Below, piece by piece: positions 10,921 to 23,104 of a stretch of DNA of 64,000 bases (within the stretch, counting starts at the first letter, position 1; each line of letters starts with the position of its first letter). Below the pieces are notes generated by a model. It searched no databases and was not told where the DNA came from. It worked only from the letters and a program-made list of their open reading frames with translations. Source of the DNA: Trema orientale (taxonomy: Eukaryota > Streptophyta > Magnoliopsida > Rosales > Cannabaceae); assembly GCA_002914845.1 (NCBI GenBank), contig JXTC01000106.1, forward strand, positions 809,494 to 873,493. The letters are read 5' to 3'. Both the position numbers and the translations under genes were made by a program.

Positions 10921-11519
10921 GAGACTTCTTCACTTGTATGCTCTTTTTCATTGTTCTTTGTTGGATAAAAAGTGCTTTATTTTGTTTTATGTATGTTGTA
11001 TACAGTTATGCTTATTTTTTGCCCAAATGTCTATGCTGTGTAAGATTCTGTGAGGAGGACTTTGTTTGTAGTGTTGTCATATTGTATGCATTAGTTGATA
11101 AATATTCTCGCAAATTATGTTTTCTAGAGCTTATATGCATCCCATAGTTAGCATTCAAACTTGTCTTCGAGTGTAGCAAGCGCTTGCTTGTCTTTAACTT
11201 TTTTGATTACATCAGTATGTGTGTCAATATGTGTCCCCCGCATTATGTCTGCAGTACATAAAGCATCAAAAAAGGGGTATTGCATACCTATTATTGGACA
11301 TGTGTATTAACATGTGTCTCCTGCTACGCGACTGTAGCGCACATTGCATCAGGAAGAGGTGTTGTGCACCTATTCTTAAAAATTTGCACGCTTGTATCCG
11401 CTCTATTAATTTTTAGCAAAGCATGCATAGTTGAAGACTATTGATCAATGACTCCTTGCCCCCTAAGTTTTGAAGCTGGCTACAAAGAACTAAGAACTTG
11501 ATAATCATGAATATGAATG
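10921..11519. other. Non-coding, with a two-copy repeat near 11213-11390
   Basis: T-rich DNA downstream of the transposon pseudogene. Two degenerate copies of a roughly 90-bp unit are visible (TCAATATGTGTCCCCCGCAT at about 11223; TTAACATGTGTCTCCTGCTA at about 11308). No gene was recognised. Confidence 0.5.
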
Positions 11520-14436
11520 TGTAACACCCCCTAGCTTATCTATAAGACTATATAGATCTACTAGGAAGTATTATCCTTTCGTAAACCATAACTGTAGTTT
11601 TGCAAAAAGGTGGGCCAATTTAGACTTTTAAAACTCTAAAACAAAAGAAACTGTGTAGCATTACTTTTTGAAAGTATCTTTACAAAATGTACAACTAAAA
11701 AGTCCTTATCAGATTGTTTTGCCATCAACAGTAATATTTACAACACACCAAAATATTATAATACAAAGAAAATATTGCCCACAAGTCAAGCTCGCCTACG
11801 TCTGTATGATCATGGCAACAAGAAAGCTTGCTAGCCAACCAGCAACTCTGCACATCATATATCTCTTCACCTGCATCACATGAACTAAATGAGCTAATGC
11901 TCAGTAAGTAAAGATCATGCATGCTTATGAACATGTTTCATGCATAAACTTCATTAAAATTCCCATTGTACTCTTTCTTTCGTAACTTTTCATATTGATG
12001 CACTTTTCTTAGAAAATATTTCCTTAAAAGGCCCTTGAGTACACTACAAAGTCGCGGCAGTCGGTAGGCTATGCCCACCTATGCGGAAAGGAAACACATG
12101 GCCAATGCGAACCGTACCTACCCAACGTAGACTGACTAGGTAATACACCTAATAAATCTCATAGTACAATGCTCAGTCCCGGCAGTCAGTAAGCCGTGCC
12201 CGCCTATGCGGGAAGGATGCCTACGCAAACCATACTAACCAAACGTAGATAGATTAAATAATGTACTTAAAATATATCTCGTAAAAATCAGTACAATGGT
12301 ACTACTTTGAATCCAATGCGAGGAAAACTTCATTTCTTTGAAAATCATGCTTAAATGGTCATGCCATGCTTATGTCTTTCGTAAACTTTACAACAACCAT
12401 ATGAATAGCATATAATTAATATAATACACATAATCATGTAGGAAAACATCTTATATCTACTACTGTTCCTGTGATGCAATTAAAATAAATCTTTACTTAT
12501 CTTGTATCTGACAGAAAAGATAGTGAAAAGGGTCAGTATCCTCCGTGGCAAGGTGTGTGGAAGACCTAATATCAATTTCATTACTAAAATAATCACTACA
12601 ATGTAAAATGCTTAAAGAATATGATCACAAGACCAAAATAATAACTTTCACAAAATTAAGAAATTTTATCACAAAATGAACCAAAATGGCTCATACTTTC
12701 ATAAAAACTAGTCCATTTGTTTCCAAAAGGTACCATTTAGTTTTAAAAAATATTTAGACAGCACCTCCCCTATTTTTAGGACATTCCCACATGATTGAAA
12801 TTATAGTTTTAAACCTGCAATAATATTTTACAATCCAATTCCTACATATACAACTCAAAGAGGATCATTTAGAACATCCTAGATACACTTTAATTCCTTT
12901 CGGTTTAGACAAAGTTTAAAAACACTTTTATACTTTTCTATCGTCACAACCAGCAACCAAACAAATATATTTACATGGTGAAATCAAAAAAATATACATT
13001 TTAATTTTATAAAATCATATTACAAGTATATAAAACTTAATCTACTACACATGAAAATACTTAACTCCATAAATAGCAAATTTTGGGGCTTTAAGTCTAA
13101 CTTTAATCCTCCACTTAAATTATATATTTCCAGCCATATATAAGGTTTCCTAGTACTTTTATTCATCAAATAAAAGCTTTGGTTTAAGAGCTGAAATAAA
13201 AGAAATTAACTACAAATTCAAAATCCTACATAGAGCTCACCTTGACTAGTTTGAGATTTTACTGAAGCTCTTGCTTTCTAACTCCACCAAATTGACTCTC
13301 AAGGCTTTGAAACTGATTTTAGGACTCAAGAGAACCTAGAGGAACAATTTATTAAGTAGTATTAAGTGGAAAAATTGAAAGAGAACAAAACCTAGGAAGA
13401 AGAACTGGTGGAATTACCTTGACTAGTTTGGACCTATCTTGCTTTCTAGAGCTCCAACTTGAGTTCTACCACTTGAAAACTCTTGGATATGGTTAAAGAG
13501 AGTTGAGAGAAGCCTAGATAGTTGCTGGAGTGGTTCAAGTCGTGGCTGGAGAGAAAAAGGAAAGAAATGACCAGATTTGGTCCAAAATCAGTACTTAATG
13601 GCTAAGAAAAGGCATAACTTAAATTCCAAGGGGTATTTTGGGAATTTTTACCTTACTTTCCATGTGTCTAGCTCTAAAACATTCTTAGCATACTTATCAC
13701 ATTGTTGGTCAATCCAATACACCTAAGTGTAGACAAAAATAGTGAAACCTAGCTTAGATAATGAAAACTAGTCATACTTTGACCTATAATCCCATATGGT
13801 CAACCTTATTGTAATCTAGTAGAACCTAGCCCTATAACCATTAACATAGAACTAAGTCAATTAGACTCCAATTAATAATACATAAATAGTATCAATGCCT
13901 AATTATTAGAATACACAAAGATGACATTACACGATTAAGTTGAATTTAAGCTAGCTTAGTGTAATTAAACACAATTCAGTACAATAACTACCACCTTGTG
14001 CTTACCTTGGGTCGACAAATATGCTATAAAATGAGTCCTAAACATTGAATTAAAGCTATTTGACATGTTAAACGCACAGTGAATTTGACTCTGAAAAGCG
14101 TAAAAAATGCATTTTACCGAAAAACAACTATTTGACCAAGTTATCAACAGATATAGTTCTAACACATGTGTACATAGTATTACTATTCATGAATGTATTT
14201 CTTTGTTCCTTTCACACACCAAGCTCTCTCTCTCTCTCTCTGTGAGGGTACTGAGCCTTTACACTGCATGGGAGCACTTCAACAAATATTAGTTCAATAA
14301 TACATATCGAAAGCATTTAATAATCGGCTTAAGCAATTTACTATAAAATTGACATTAGTTTCATGATATGTCTATTATGCAATATGAACATATTTATTAT
14401 TGGTTTACTATGCATGTGAGAATCTTGGGCATCATA
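11520..14436. mobile_element. Solo LTR, about 2.9 kb
   Basis: It starts TGTAACACCCCCTAGC and ends AATCTTGGGCATCATA; a related copy at 24672 ends GGGCATCACA, so the terminal CA here is probably mutated to TA. Flanks GAATG (11515-11519) and AAATG (14437-14441) match at 4 of 5 bases, as expected for an old 5-bp target duplication. No coding frame lies inside. Contents include a two-unit repeat (12055-12250) and long AT-rich stretches. Orientation is not settled because both ends fit TG...CA. The size suits Ty3-type LTRs. Confidence 0.7.
12050..12250. repeat. Two-unit tandem repeat inside the LTR
   Basis: Two copies, period about 130 bp, of a unit with GGCAGTCGGTAGGC, CCCACCTATGCGG and CCAACGTAGA. 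This is the only GC-richer patch in the LTR. Confidence 0.75.
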
Positions 14437-15690
14437 AAATGTGTTGGGTGCATCCTAAATTGGTATTAGAGACTCGAGATCATGATGATAGATGCAATCA
14501 TGTACGCAATTACAATGAAAGAACTTGAATCTTCATTAATTCAGAACTGAACTACAGTTATCAAGAATTCACGCTTGGAGAATAATCAAATCACTAAAAG
14601 AAAACAGAACAAGAAAACTTCCTAAAAACTTTTTAATCAAAGCTTTTAATTAACTGGCTATTAATTAGATTGATACGGTAATCTTTATCAACTTGGAAAA
14701 GAGATTTTAGATTTAGACCTAGAAAGAATAACATATGATCATGCTTAGATGAGTTTGTGTAAGATAAGAATATACCTACATAATATATGCAATTGTTGAA
14801 AGAACCTATTCTTAATGAGTTTTTTCATAATCTAATTCACATAGGAATATAGTGAGCTAATTAGAGGAGATATTTCTAACTGACCATTGAAAGAGGCTTG
14901 TAGATCAATTAGGATTCTTGGTTGGCAATTCAATTTTGAATAATATTTCCGATGGGGTAACTAGTAATTTAGGTGAACGTAGAGTGTAAGTTGTAATCCT
15001 AGGTTTAGATTCATTGATACCTTGATAGGAATTGCTACTCGCATTATTTTATTTTCTAGCTTTCTTTTAGTTTAAATTTACTTTTAGAACTTTTAATTGT
15101 TTGTTTGAATAAATTAAAATTGATTTAGGTTAGTATTTAGCAAATTATAGCGATTTTTCTGAGGGAACGATATCTTTTACTCATTACTATATTGCTTATT
15201 ACGATATGTGCGCTAGCATTTAAAAGTACGATAAAAAACCTCAACATATCCATTACTTCCTTCTTGTCATCCAAGTGTGGCTCTTTTTTACCTCCATTTC
15301 AAAATAAAATCGGCAAGCTTCAGATCAAGCCCATTTTCTTGAGCTCATGATCCATAACTGAGAGGGACTTTCTTGGTATAGTTATATATAGCCATGGCTA
15401 CAACTGGTTTCTATCTTGCTCAAGCTCATATGATGCAAAACCTTCATAAAGAAAAAATGCAGATAATTGAGGAAGAAATAACCATGGCTAAAGACAAATT
15501 GGAGCTAGAGTTGTCGATTCGTAGGTGAAAAAAATCGAGCCGCAATTTCAAGAAGATTTCTCAGTAATGGTCAGATGAAGATGAAGGAAGGGAGTTGCAT
15601 TTTTTTTCTTCTTTTTTTTTAGATCTAAGTTTTAGAGATAACTATGTGTGAATAGGAGTACCATAAGTAGATTGCACCTATAAGATGTTG
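14437..15690. other. Retroelement-like non-coding DNA with a short frame
   Basis: No complete gene. TTGGTATTAGAGAC near 14459 resembles the tRNA-iMet primer binding site, but it lies beyond the target duplication of the neighbouring LTR, so the match may be chance. A 44-codon frame starts at ATG 15394 (MATTGFYLAQAHMMQNLHKE...), Lys/Glu-rich and of unknown origin. The stretch before 15240 resembles leader DNA often seen ahead of gag in plant Ty3 elements. Confidence 0.4.
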
Positions 15691-15699
15691 TCCCTTTGA

Positions 15700-17453
15700 T
15701 TTCAATCAAACAGAACAACAATCAAGGGACAAGTAATTGCGGATTTTATAGCAAAATTCTCGTATATGATACCTAAAAAAGCAAAGTTAGAAAATGCTAA
15801 AAAACCTAGAGGACTAGCAACCAAAATGAACAACCAAAGTGGAGCATGTACATCAATGGTTCTTCGAATGAAAAGGGAGCAGGAGCAGGACAAATGCTTA
15901 TTAGTCCTGAACAACACAGAATCCATTGTGCGCTTTGGTTCTGCTTTAAAGCTTCTAATAATGAAGCTGAATATGAGAATTTGTTAGCCGGACTACGGCT
16001 TGTATGCGAGATGAAGGCATCCTCAATAGAGGTGTACAAATATTCACAGCTTGTTGTTTTCAAGATCAATGTTGAATATCAAGCGCGAGGAAAGTGGATG
16101 ATCGCTTACCTAAAGAAGGCAAAGGAATTTCTCAACTCCTTTAATTTTTATGTCGTGAAATAGGTCCCTTGCTCGAACAACTCGTATGCAGATGCCCTTG
16201 CCAGACTTGCCTCCACTAAAGATGCTAAGCTTCTTGATGTTATACCGGTGGAATTTCTTGCAACGCCAAGCATCGATAAGCTTGATAACACTGCTATGGC
16301 CATAGACCAGCTGTATACATGGTCGGATCCCATTATAAGCTATTTGAAAGAAGACAAGCCATCTTAAGATAAAGGATGCTACCACTTTTATTCGAAAAAA
16401 AGCTGCATACTATGTGGTATATGATGACAAACTCTTCAAATGAGGATTCCGCATACCACTGTTGAGGTTTGTTGATGAAGTTGAAGCCACTTACATACTT
16501 CAAGAGGTACATGAAAGGATATATGGCAACCACATTGGAGGGTAATCTTTGGCTCAGAAGGCACCGCGACAAGGATATTATTGGCCTATAACGCGACGCG
16601 ATGTGATAGATTTTGCACGCAGGTGTGACAAGTGCCAGCACTTTGCCCCAGTTCCCAAGTCACATCCTGAAAGGCTTACCTTAGTGAATAGCCATTGGTC
16701 CTTTACTAGATGGGGAATTGATTTGATAGGAACATTATCGATAGGTCGTGGAGATGCAAACCATGCAATTGTAGCAGTTGACTACTTCACAAAATGGACA
16801 GAAGCATATGCCTTGTCCATAATTACTGCGGGAAAAATAAAAAATTTTGTCTACAAAAATATCGTGTGCATGTACGGGATTTTGAAAGCCATCATCTCAG
16901 ACAATGACAAGCAGTTTGAATATGCTGAATTCAGAAAATTTTGTGATGACTTGGGCATTGAAAAAAGGTTTTCAGCAGTAGTACGCCCGTAGACAAATGG
17001 TCAAGCTGAAGCTGTGAACAAAACTTTAAAGCACAACTTGAAGACAAAGTTTGATAGTTTTAAGGGTGCATGGGTGGATCAACTACCAGAAGTATTATGG
17101 GCCTATTATACAACTACAAGAACTGCTACACAAGAGACACCTTTCTCCTTTGCATACGGTTATGAAGCCATGATTCCTGTAGAAGTTAGTCTCAGCATTG
17201 CTCGCATAGACGCATACGACATCGATGAAAATCACGCTCTTCAAAGATACAAGTTGGATTTGCTCAAAGAATGAAGAAACAATGCCCAACTCCGAGTCGC
17301 TGCCTATTAAAAATGCTCTGCACACTATTTCAACTCTAAGGTGAATTAGCATCAATTGAAAGTTGGCAACTTGGTTCTCAGAAAAGCTTTTCTCAATATG
17401 AAAGAACCAGGAGTAGGTGCATTCGAACCAACATGGAAGGACCATACTGTATT
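15700..17453 (+). pseudogene. Ty3/Tat-type pol fragment: RNase H and integrase
   Basis: The frame opens with IKGQVIADFIAKF (about 15720-15760), the usual link into RNase H. It continues with an RNase H domain containing NGSSNEKGAGAG and ASNNEAEYENLLAGLRL, the signature of the second, archaeal-type RNase H in Tat elements. The expected first acidic residue (YVDG) reads YING. Integrase follows: HERIYGNHIGG, CDKCQHF zinc-binding pair, then the acidic residues in WGIDLIG, IISDND and TNGQAEA. Stops interrupt it at about 16161, 16366, 16441, 16542, 16990 and 17272. Reverse transcriptase and protease are missing upstream. The frame ends abruptly near 17453, where about 1.5 kb of unrelated DNA begins. 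Confidence 0.85.
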
Positions 17454-18924
17454 TGATGATTGATTAATTCACTCACATATCAAGTATCATTCAGTATAAA
17501 TAATTGTAAGTTCTCAAGCATTTATGTTGGTTTGATGTGCTTTTACTTTATTTTTGTAGTTCTTATAAATAAATTAGAATCAAGATATATTAGTGACAAA
17601 TATGGATATTTCAACTATTGGATGAAAGTTGAGTCCGATATGAATGCAACGCAATAAAATCAAGCAAAATAGAGCTAAAACGAAGAAACGGCACCCAAGA
17701 AGAAAAGCTGTCATGCTGAGTTCCAGAACTGAGAGTGCTACAGTGCTGCCTGGAAATCAGACTTCCAAAGGCTAGAGTACTATGGCGCTTGCCAGGGAGG
17801 ACCACGGCACTATCCAGCGTCCTGAAGCATATTTTTAGCGAGTTTTTAGAGCCAATCTGAACCACTGATGCCATCTGACCGAATAGTTGACATTCCACCC
17901 ATCCTAGGTCATCTTGGAGCCCCTTAAACACATCCTTAAGCCTCCATTTCAAGGATGGAGAGTTGGAGAGAAAACACAATAAAGAAAGCTCAAAAATCCT
18001 AGAGAGGAAGAAGTTTGAGGATGCTTGAGAGAGTGGTTTGAAGAGATTGAAACTTGAAGTTCTACATCCACAAAAGAGTTTTTCTCATCCTCTTTATCAC
18101 CCAAATCTTATTTGAATTTTTATATTATGCTTGATTGATGAATGTGTTTGGATATATAAAATTCTTATTGAGATTAGTGTTGGATTCTCCTATGTTGAAA
18201 TAATTATTATATGCCTGGGGAATGATATAACTTAAACTTTGATTCTATGTCTTGAATTCTAATATATTTTTTGATATTGTTCTTGAGTTTATCTATACTA
18301 TTTCATGCTTAATGATTCTCAACTAATTAGCTACTAGTTGGATGATTTGGTTTCTAGAATTTGGCACTTGAGAAAGGGGATTTTAGAAACAACTTATAGT
18401 ATAACCTAGGACTTATAGAGTTTGAGAGAACCTATAATTTCTTTGAAGCTATTATCAAAGAATCATTGAATATAATGAATTCTTAACTTTTAGGTTCGGA
18501 ATAGAGATATTGGAACTGAGATTTAGGAGTGATTTCATTCAGCACTCGAGAGAGAGAGTAGAAATACCTTTAGGTTCTTGGCTTATAAACTAAGAATAAT
18601 TGAGTAGAATACAAATGGTGATCAAAAGACATAGTTGATAGTTAGGTAAATTCAATCTCTTAGTACATTTGTGTATAGAAGACTTCATATTTTATTTTTA
18701 TATTTCTATTTATATTTGTATTTATTTAATTATAAAGTCACTTAGTTTGGTTGCCTAGATAAAGTTAAATCACGGAAATTCTGGTAATTAATGATAATTT
18801 AACATACGATTCCTCGTAGGATCGACAATACTTATCACTTTATTACTTGTTTACGACCCATGCACTTGCGGTTATTTTATGTATATGTATTATACTTATC
18901 ACTTTATTACTTGTTTACGACCCA
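17454..18924. other. LTR- or leader-like insert between two copies of the pol 3' end
   Basis: Non-coding DNA separates two copies of the pol end (17166-17453 and 18925-19308). It ends with two copies of a 35-bp phrase, TACTTATCACTTTATTACTT..., at 18830 and 18893. It also contains GGATCGACAATACTTATCAC and GACCCATGCACTTGCGG, phrases typical of the DNA just before gag in plant Ty3 elements. No boundaries with a target duplication were found. Confidence 0.5.
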
Positions 18925-19308
18925 TGATTCCCCTAGAAGTTAGTCTCAGCACTACTCGCATAGACTCATATGTCATCGATAAAAATCACGCTCTTCAAAG
19001 ATACAAGTTAGATTTGCTCGAAGAACTAAGAAACAATGCCCAACTCTGAGTCGCTGCCTATTAAAAATGCACTGCATACTATTTCAACTCTAAGGTTAAA
19101 TAGCGTTGATTAAAAGTTGGCAACCTAGTTCTCAGAAAATCTTTTCTCAATACAAAAGAACCAGGAGCAGGTGTATTCGGACCAACTTGGGAAGGATCAT
19201 ATTGTCTTGCAAACGTCGTGCATCCTGGCATGTACAAGCTAGAGGAGTTCAATGGCAAGCGAATTCCTAGAGCTTGGAATGTGAACCACCCATATCGCTA
19301 CTACTAGT
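18925..19308 (+). pseudogene. Second copy of the Tat-type pol C-terminus
   Basis: It repeats 17170-17453 with scattered substitutions (CCTAGAAGTTAGTCTCAGCA...). It then continues to the natural end of the polyprotein: ANVVHPGMYKLEEFNGKR, PRAWNVNHPYRYY, stop at 19308. This ending is typical of Tat-like polyproteins. An in-frame TGA near 19048 and other changes mark it as dead. The junction at its left side shares the short homology CCATG with the upstream copy. Confidence 0.75.
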
Positions 19309-22300
19309 AAATACAAGATAGAATAAACAATTCAATACTTGAAATCATAAATCAGACGGGAAAAGAAAAGTAATTTAAACTACATGTAGAGATCTAATTG
19401 TAACCCTAAAATGCAAATGTAGCTCATGATTGAATTCAAAAAAATAATGCACAAAAGATTCAACATCTTTAAGAAAATAAAAATAAACAGAAGATTAAAA
19501 GGAGAAGAAACATTTGATGAAGTTGCTCGAATGCTCTTTCTCTAATCTCGAATCTCTTTCGTCTTGTCTCTCTAAGTGTTTCTCCCTCCTTCTAGTCTTT
19601 CTAGGGTTTGCTCCCTCCTCTAAAAGTGGTCTTTATCTCTTATTTATAGGTCTTGTTCTTAGCTTTTGGGTAAAAATCTCGTTAAACATCGTAGCTTGTG
19701 GCCCAAGAAATTTCAGCATCGTACTCTAGCTGTAGCCAGCATTTTGCTCGTTGTGGCCAAGCTTCATTATACTATCACGCTGCAGCTAAAATTTATCTCA
19801 GTTGCAGCCGTGGCTCTCAGGTACTTTTCAGCGACTCTCGCTGTAGCCAGGAAATGCCTCCGCCATAGCTCAAAAATGCTGAATTTACTCTCTTCTCTCA
19901 ATGTAGCCAAGAAATATTGTGTTGCAACCATGGCTCCAAATTTTGCATGTTTTAATCTTGATATTGCAAGATTTCAACCCAATTGCATCACCGAATACCG
20001 GACCTACAAATAAACAATAAAAACATATAAATTCATAACTAAACACTAAGAAAAATCTCTAAATACAAACCTAAAAAGACACCAATAATATGCATAAAAA
20101 TAAACATATCAAACTCTCCCAAACTTAAGAGCTTGCTCATCCCTGAGCAAAGACAAGAAAATACTAAATCTAAATTAACGACATAGCAATAATTCAATCA
20201 AAGTCCAAATTGTTTCAAAGATTGCATAATAATTATAAATCAAGGAAAATTCTAGACACCACAAAAGTTTAGAATTTCAACCCAAGTATTAGCCTTACCT
20301 AACATTCAGTTCACATTATGTGTGTGTGCACACAGCTATTCTCACTCAACCACTTGCATCCAAATCAATTTATACATACTAGGATTTAGATAAAATTGTC
20401 TCTTAGAGATTAAATTTCATTTTTTATGCCTACTTTTCATACCACTCTCCACTAATATAGGTTATCACACAATCAAATATCAATTGGATTTTACTCAGCC
20501 TGTAATATATGACTTGGGTACAGGTAAGATGAAAAATGATAATTTTAGGTTCAATTTTTACATCAAAACACATACATACTTCTCTAGGATTACGAACTTT
20601 TTTACTCAACTCTCCACCAATTTCCCCCAAACTTGTTCCTTTCACTCAACGTTTTCTTGTTCAGTTCACTACATCTCTCAAACTTGAGTTTTTTTTTCTT
20701 CTTTTTTTTTTCTAAGATGTAGTAACTTCAAATTTTCCTCCTTTTCTTCTTCCACACAAGAGAATCATTCAATAATCTTTTTTGCACATCTCTTATTCCG
20801 TCATCACATACACTTCTCAAAATTTTAATAAAGCAAATTATGCTTATGGTGGGAACAGTGTTTTAAACGGACAATTAATCAAAGGCTAGGGTCAAAATTC
20901 GTGGTTAATAAGAAAACGATTCATTATAAGGCTCAAATGGGGTAATTAGTGATAAATATAAACACAGATAGGCTCGAAAGGCTCAATCGATCCAATAATG
21001 GCCTATCATTTTCTTAATTGTGTGTAATCTTGGATTTCACCTCAAGTGATACTAGAGTAAGTTCTAGAATGTAATGAGACTATGGATATCCTTAGCATGC
21101 ATAAACCTTTTCTAAATACTAGCAACTAAGTGATGATAACTGTGTACTCAATATGTTCATGGAATCAATCATAAGTTAAAGTCAATGCAAAGGTCAAGCA
21201 CATAAACAACTGCAACATCTATCAACTTCCAAGATTTATATCAGTGACAACCAAATTCTTATCATTGACTTTGAATCTCGACTCAAATTTCCCCCCTTTT
21301 CTTCTTTCAAACAAGAGAATCCTTCCGTAATCTTTTTTGCACATCTCTCACTCTGTCATCCACATACACTTCTCACAGCTTCAATAAAACAAATTATGCT
21401 CATAGTGTGAACAATGTTTTAAAAGGATAATAATTCAAAGGTTAGGGTCGAAATTTCATGGTTAACAAGAAAAAGATTCATTATAAGGCTCAAATGAGGA
21501 AACTAGTGATAAATATAAATATAGGTAGGCTCAAAAGGCTCACTCGATCCAACAATGGTCTAAACTATTTCCTCAATTATGTGTAACCTATGATTTCACC
21601 TTAAGTGATACTCAAGTAAGTTCTAGAATATAATGAGACTATGGATATCCCTAGCATGCTTAAACCTTTTCTAAATACTAGTAACTAAGTGATCACTTCT
21701 GTGTACTCAATATGTTCATGGAATCAATCATAAGGTAAAGCCAATGCTAAGGTCAAGCACACAAACAATTAAAACATCTATCAACTTCCAAGACTTATAT
21801 CAATGAGAACCAAATTTTTATCATTGACTTTGAACCTCGACTCAAACTATCACAAAAAGAAAAACAAAAGAAAACAAACCTAAAAACTGAAACTAAAACC
21901 TAAATTACACAAAAAAAAATGAGTGACATATAGAAAATAAAGCACATAAAATGCAACCATCTTTCCAAGCTTAAAATTCACATTGTCTCCAATGTTAAAA
22001 ATAAAAGAGAAGGTAAAGAAAAACTCCTGCAAATTTTCACACAACGATAGAGGCTTCTCGTTAAGTCATTGAACTCCATATTATCAACCCCAAAACTTGT
22101 GTAAAAACTTGAGGCACACAAAACAAACAAAATAAAATAAAATAAACCTAATAAAAAAAGAATAAAATAAAATAAACATGGGTCCCGATAAGCTCACTTG
22201 AAAAAGTGACCTTTCTAACTAAGCCTCAGATTGAGAAACGAAGGTCACCACTGAATTCAGAGTACCCAAAAATACTAGGTTAGACATATAATTTTTCAAA

Positions 22301-22480
22301 AGTGGGTCTCGGGATGGGACCTACCCCGTGGTACGCAAAACGACACTATTCACGAGCCTCGAAATTTGTGTCATTTCGAAATATAGCGATATTATACATC
22401 AAAATTCGTTTCTCAACCTCATTAAATCTAAATTTGAAATTAGAAATTTAACTTATTAAAGCCAAAGAGTTACCACCGTT
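19309..22480. other. Non-coding retroelement region
   Basis: No gene recognised. The stretch has retroelement character: CTCTCCCAAACTTAAGAGCT and GCTCATCCCTGAGCAAAG near 20110-20150, repeated 'GTAGCC' phrases at 19728-19960, a tandem duplication at 20740-21845, and GTGGGTCTCGGGATGGGACC near 22303. It probably belongs to the untranslated part of one or more LTR elements on the minus strand. Confidence 0.5.
20740..21845. repeat. Tandem duplication, two units of about 550 bp
   Basis: Unit 1 (about 20740-21297) and unit 2 (about 21298-21845) align over nearly their whole length. Shared phrases include AATCTTTTTTGCACATCTCT, CATTATAAGGCTCAAATG, GAGACTATGGATATCC and CAATATGTTCATGGAATC. Divergence by eye is about 10%. 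Confidence 0.9.
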
Positions 22481-23104
22481 GGCAAGTTTTGTTTTGTTTG
22501 TATTTTTTATTTTTTTTTTCCTTTTCCCAATATCCTTGATGATTGATACAAATCCCACTTACCTCTTCATCTCCACTAACTTTCTTTTTTCTCTCTTTCT
22601 TGAATTGTTGCTCTAAATTACTTCATAAAACAAGTCCATCCCATTGTTTGCAATCGGTGAGTTTCTTTTCTAAATCTTTCTTTATTTCTATGTTATTTGT
22701 ATCTATTTTATACGCACAAGGATACTATATGGATATATTGATAGAGTATGTGAATATGTTTAGTTCTGAAATTCTATATATATTCCTAAAAAGGAAATTA
22801 ATCTGTTACATATAAGAAACCTCGTGATTAATTTGGAATTTTTATTGTTGTCTAAATTATATCGATTTGTATTAAGTTATTTTACACATATATGCCGAGT
22901 TAAACGGGCTTTAAATCCGAGAAATACAGAAAATGTCTCTTTTTAGAATTAATTTGAAAAATGTCCATTTTTTCTAAAGTATTTAGAAAAGTATCATCTT
23001 TGTTTATTCTTTACAAAAATATCACTTTTCTAAAATATTTCAGAAAAGATCATTATCACAGATTTATTTAGGAAAATATCACTTTCGAAAATATCATTTT
23101 TGCA
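22481..23104. other. AT-rich non-coding DNA
   Basis: Poly-T and C/T-rich DNA, then several short repeats of AAAATATCACTTT-type sequence near 22970-23100. No gene or clear element boundary was seen. Confidence 0.5.

Noticed and set aside
14459..14472. Possible tRNA-iMet primer binding site after the 11.5-14.4 kb LTR
   Set aside because: It lies more than 20 bp beyond the LTR end and outside the target duplication, so it does not fit a 5' LTR; kept only as a weak resemblance.
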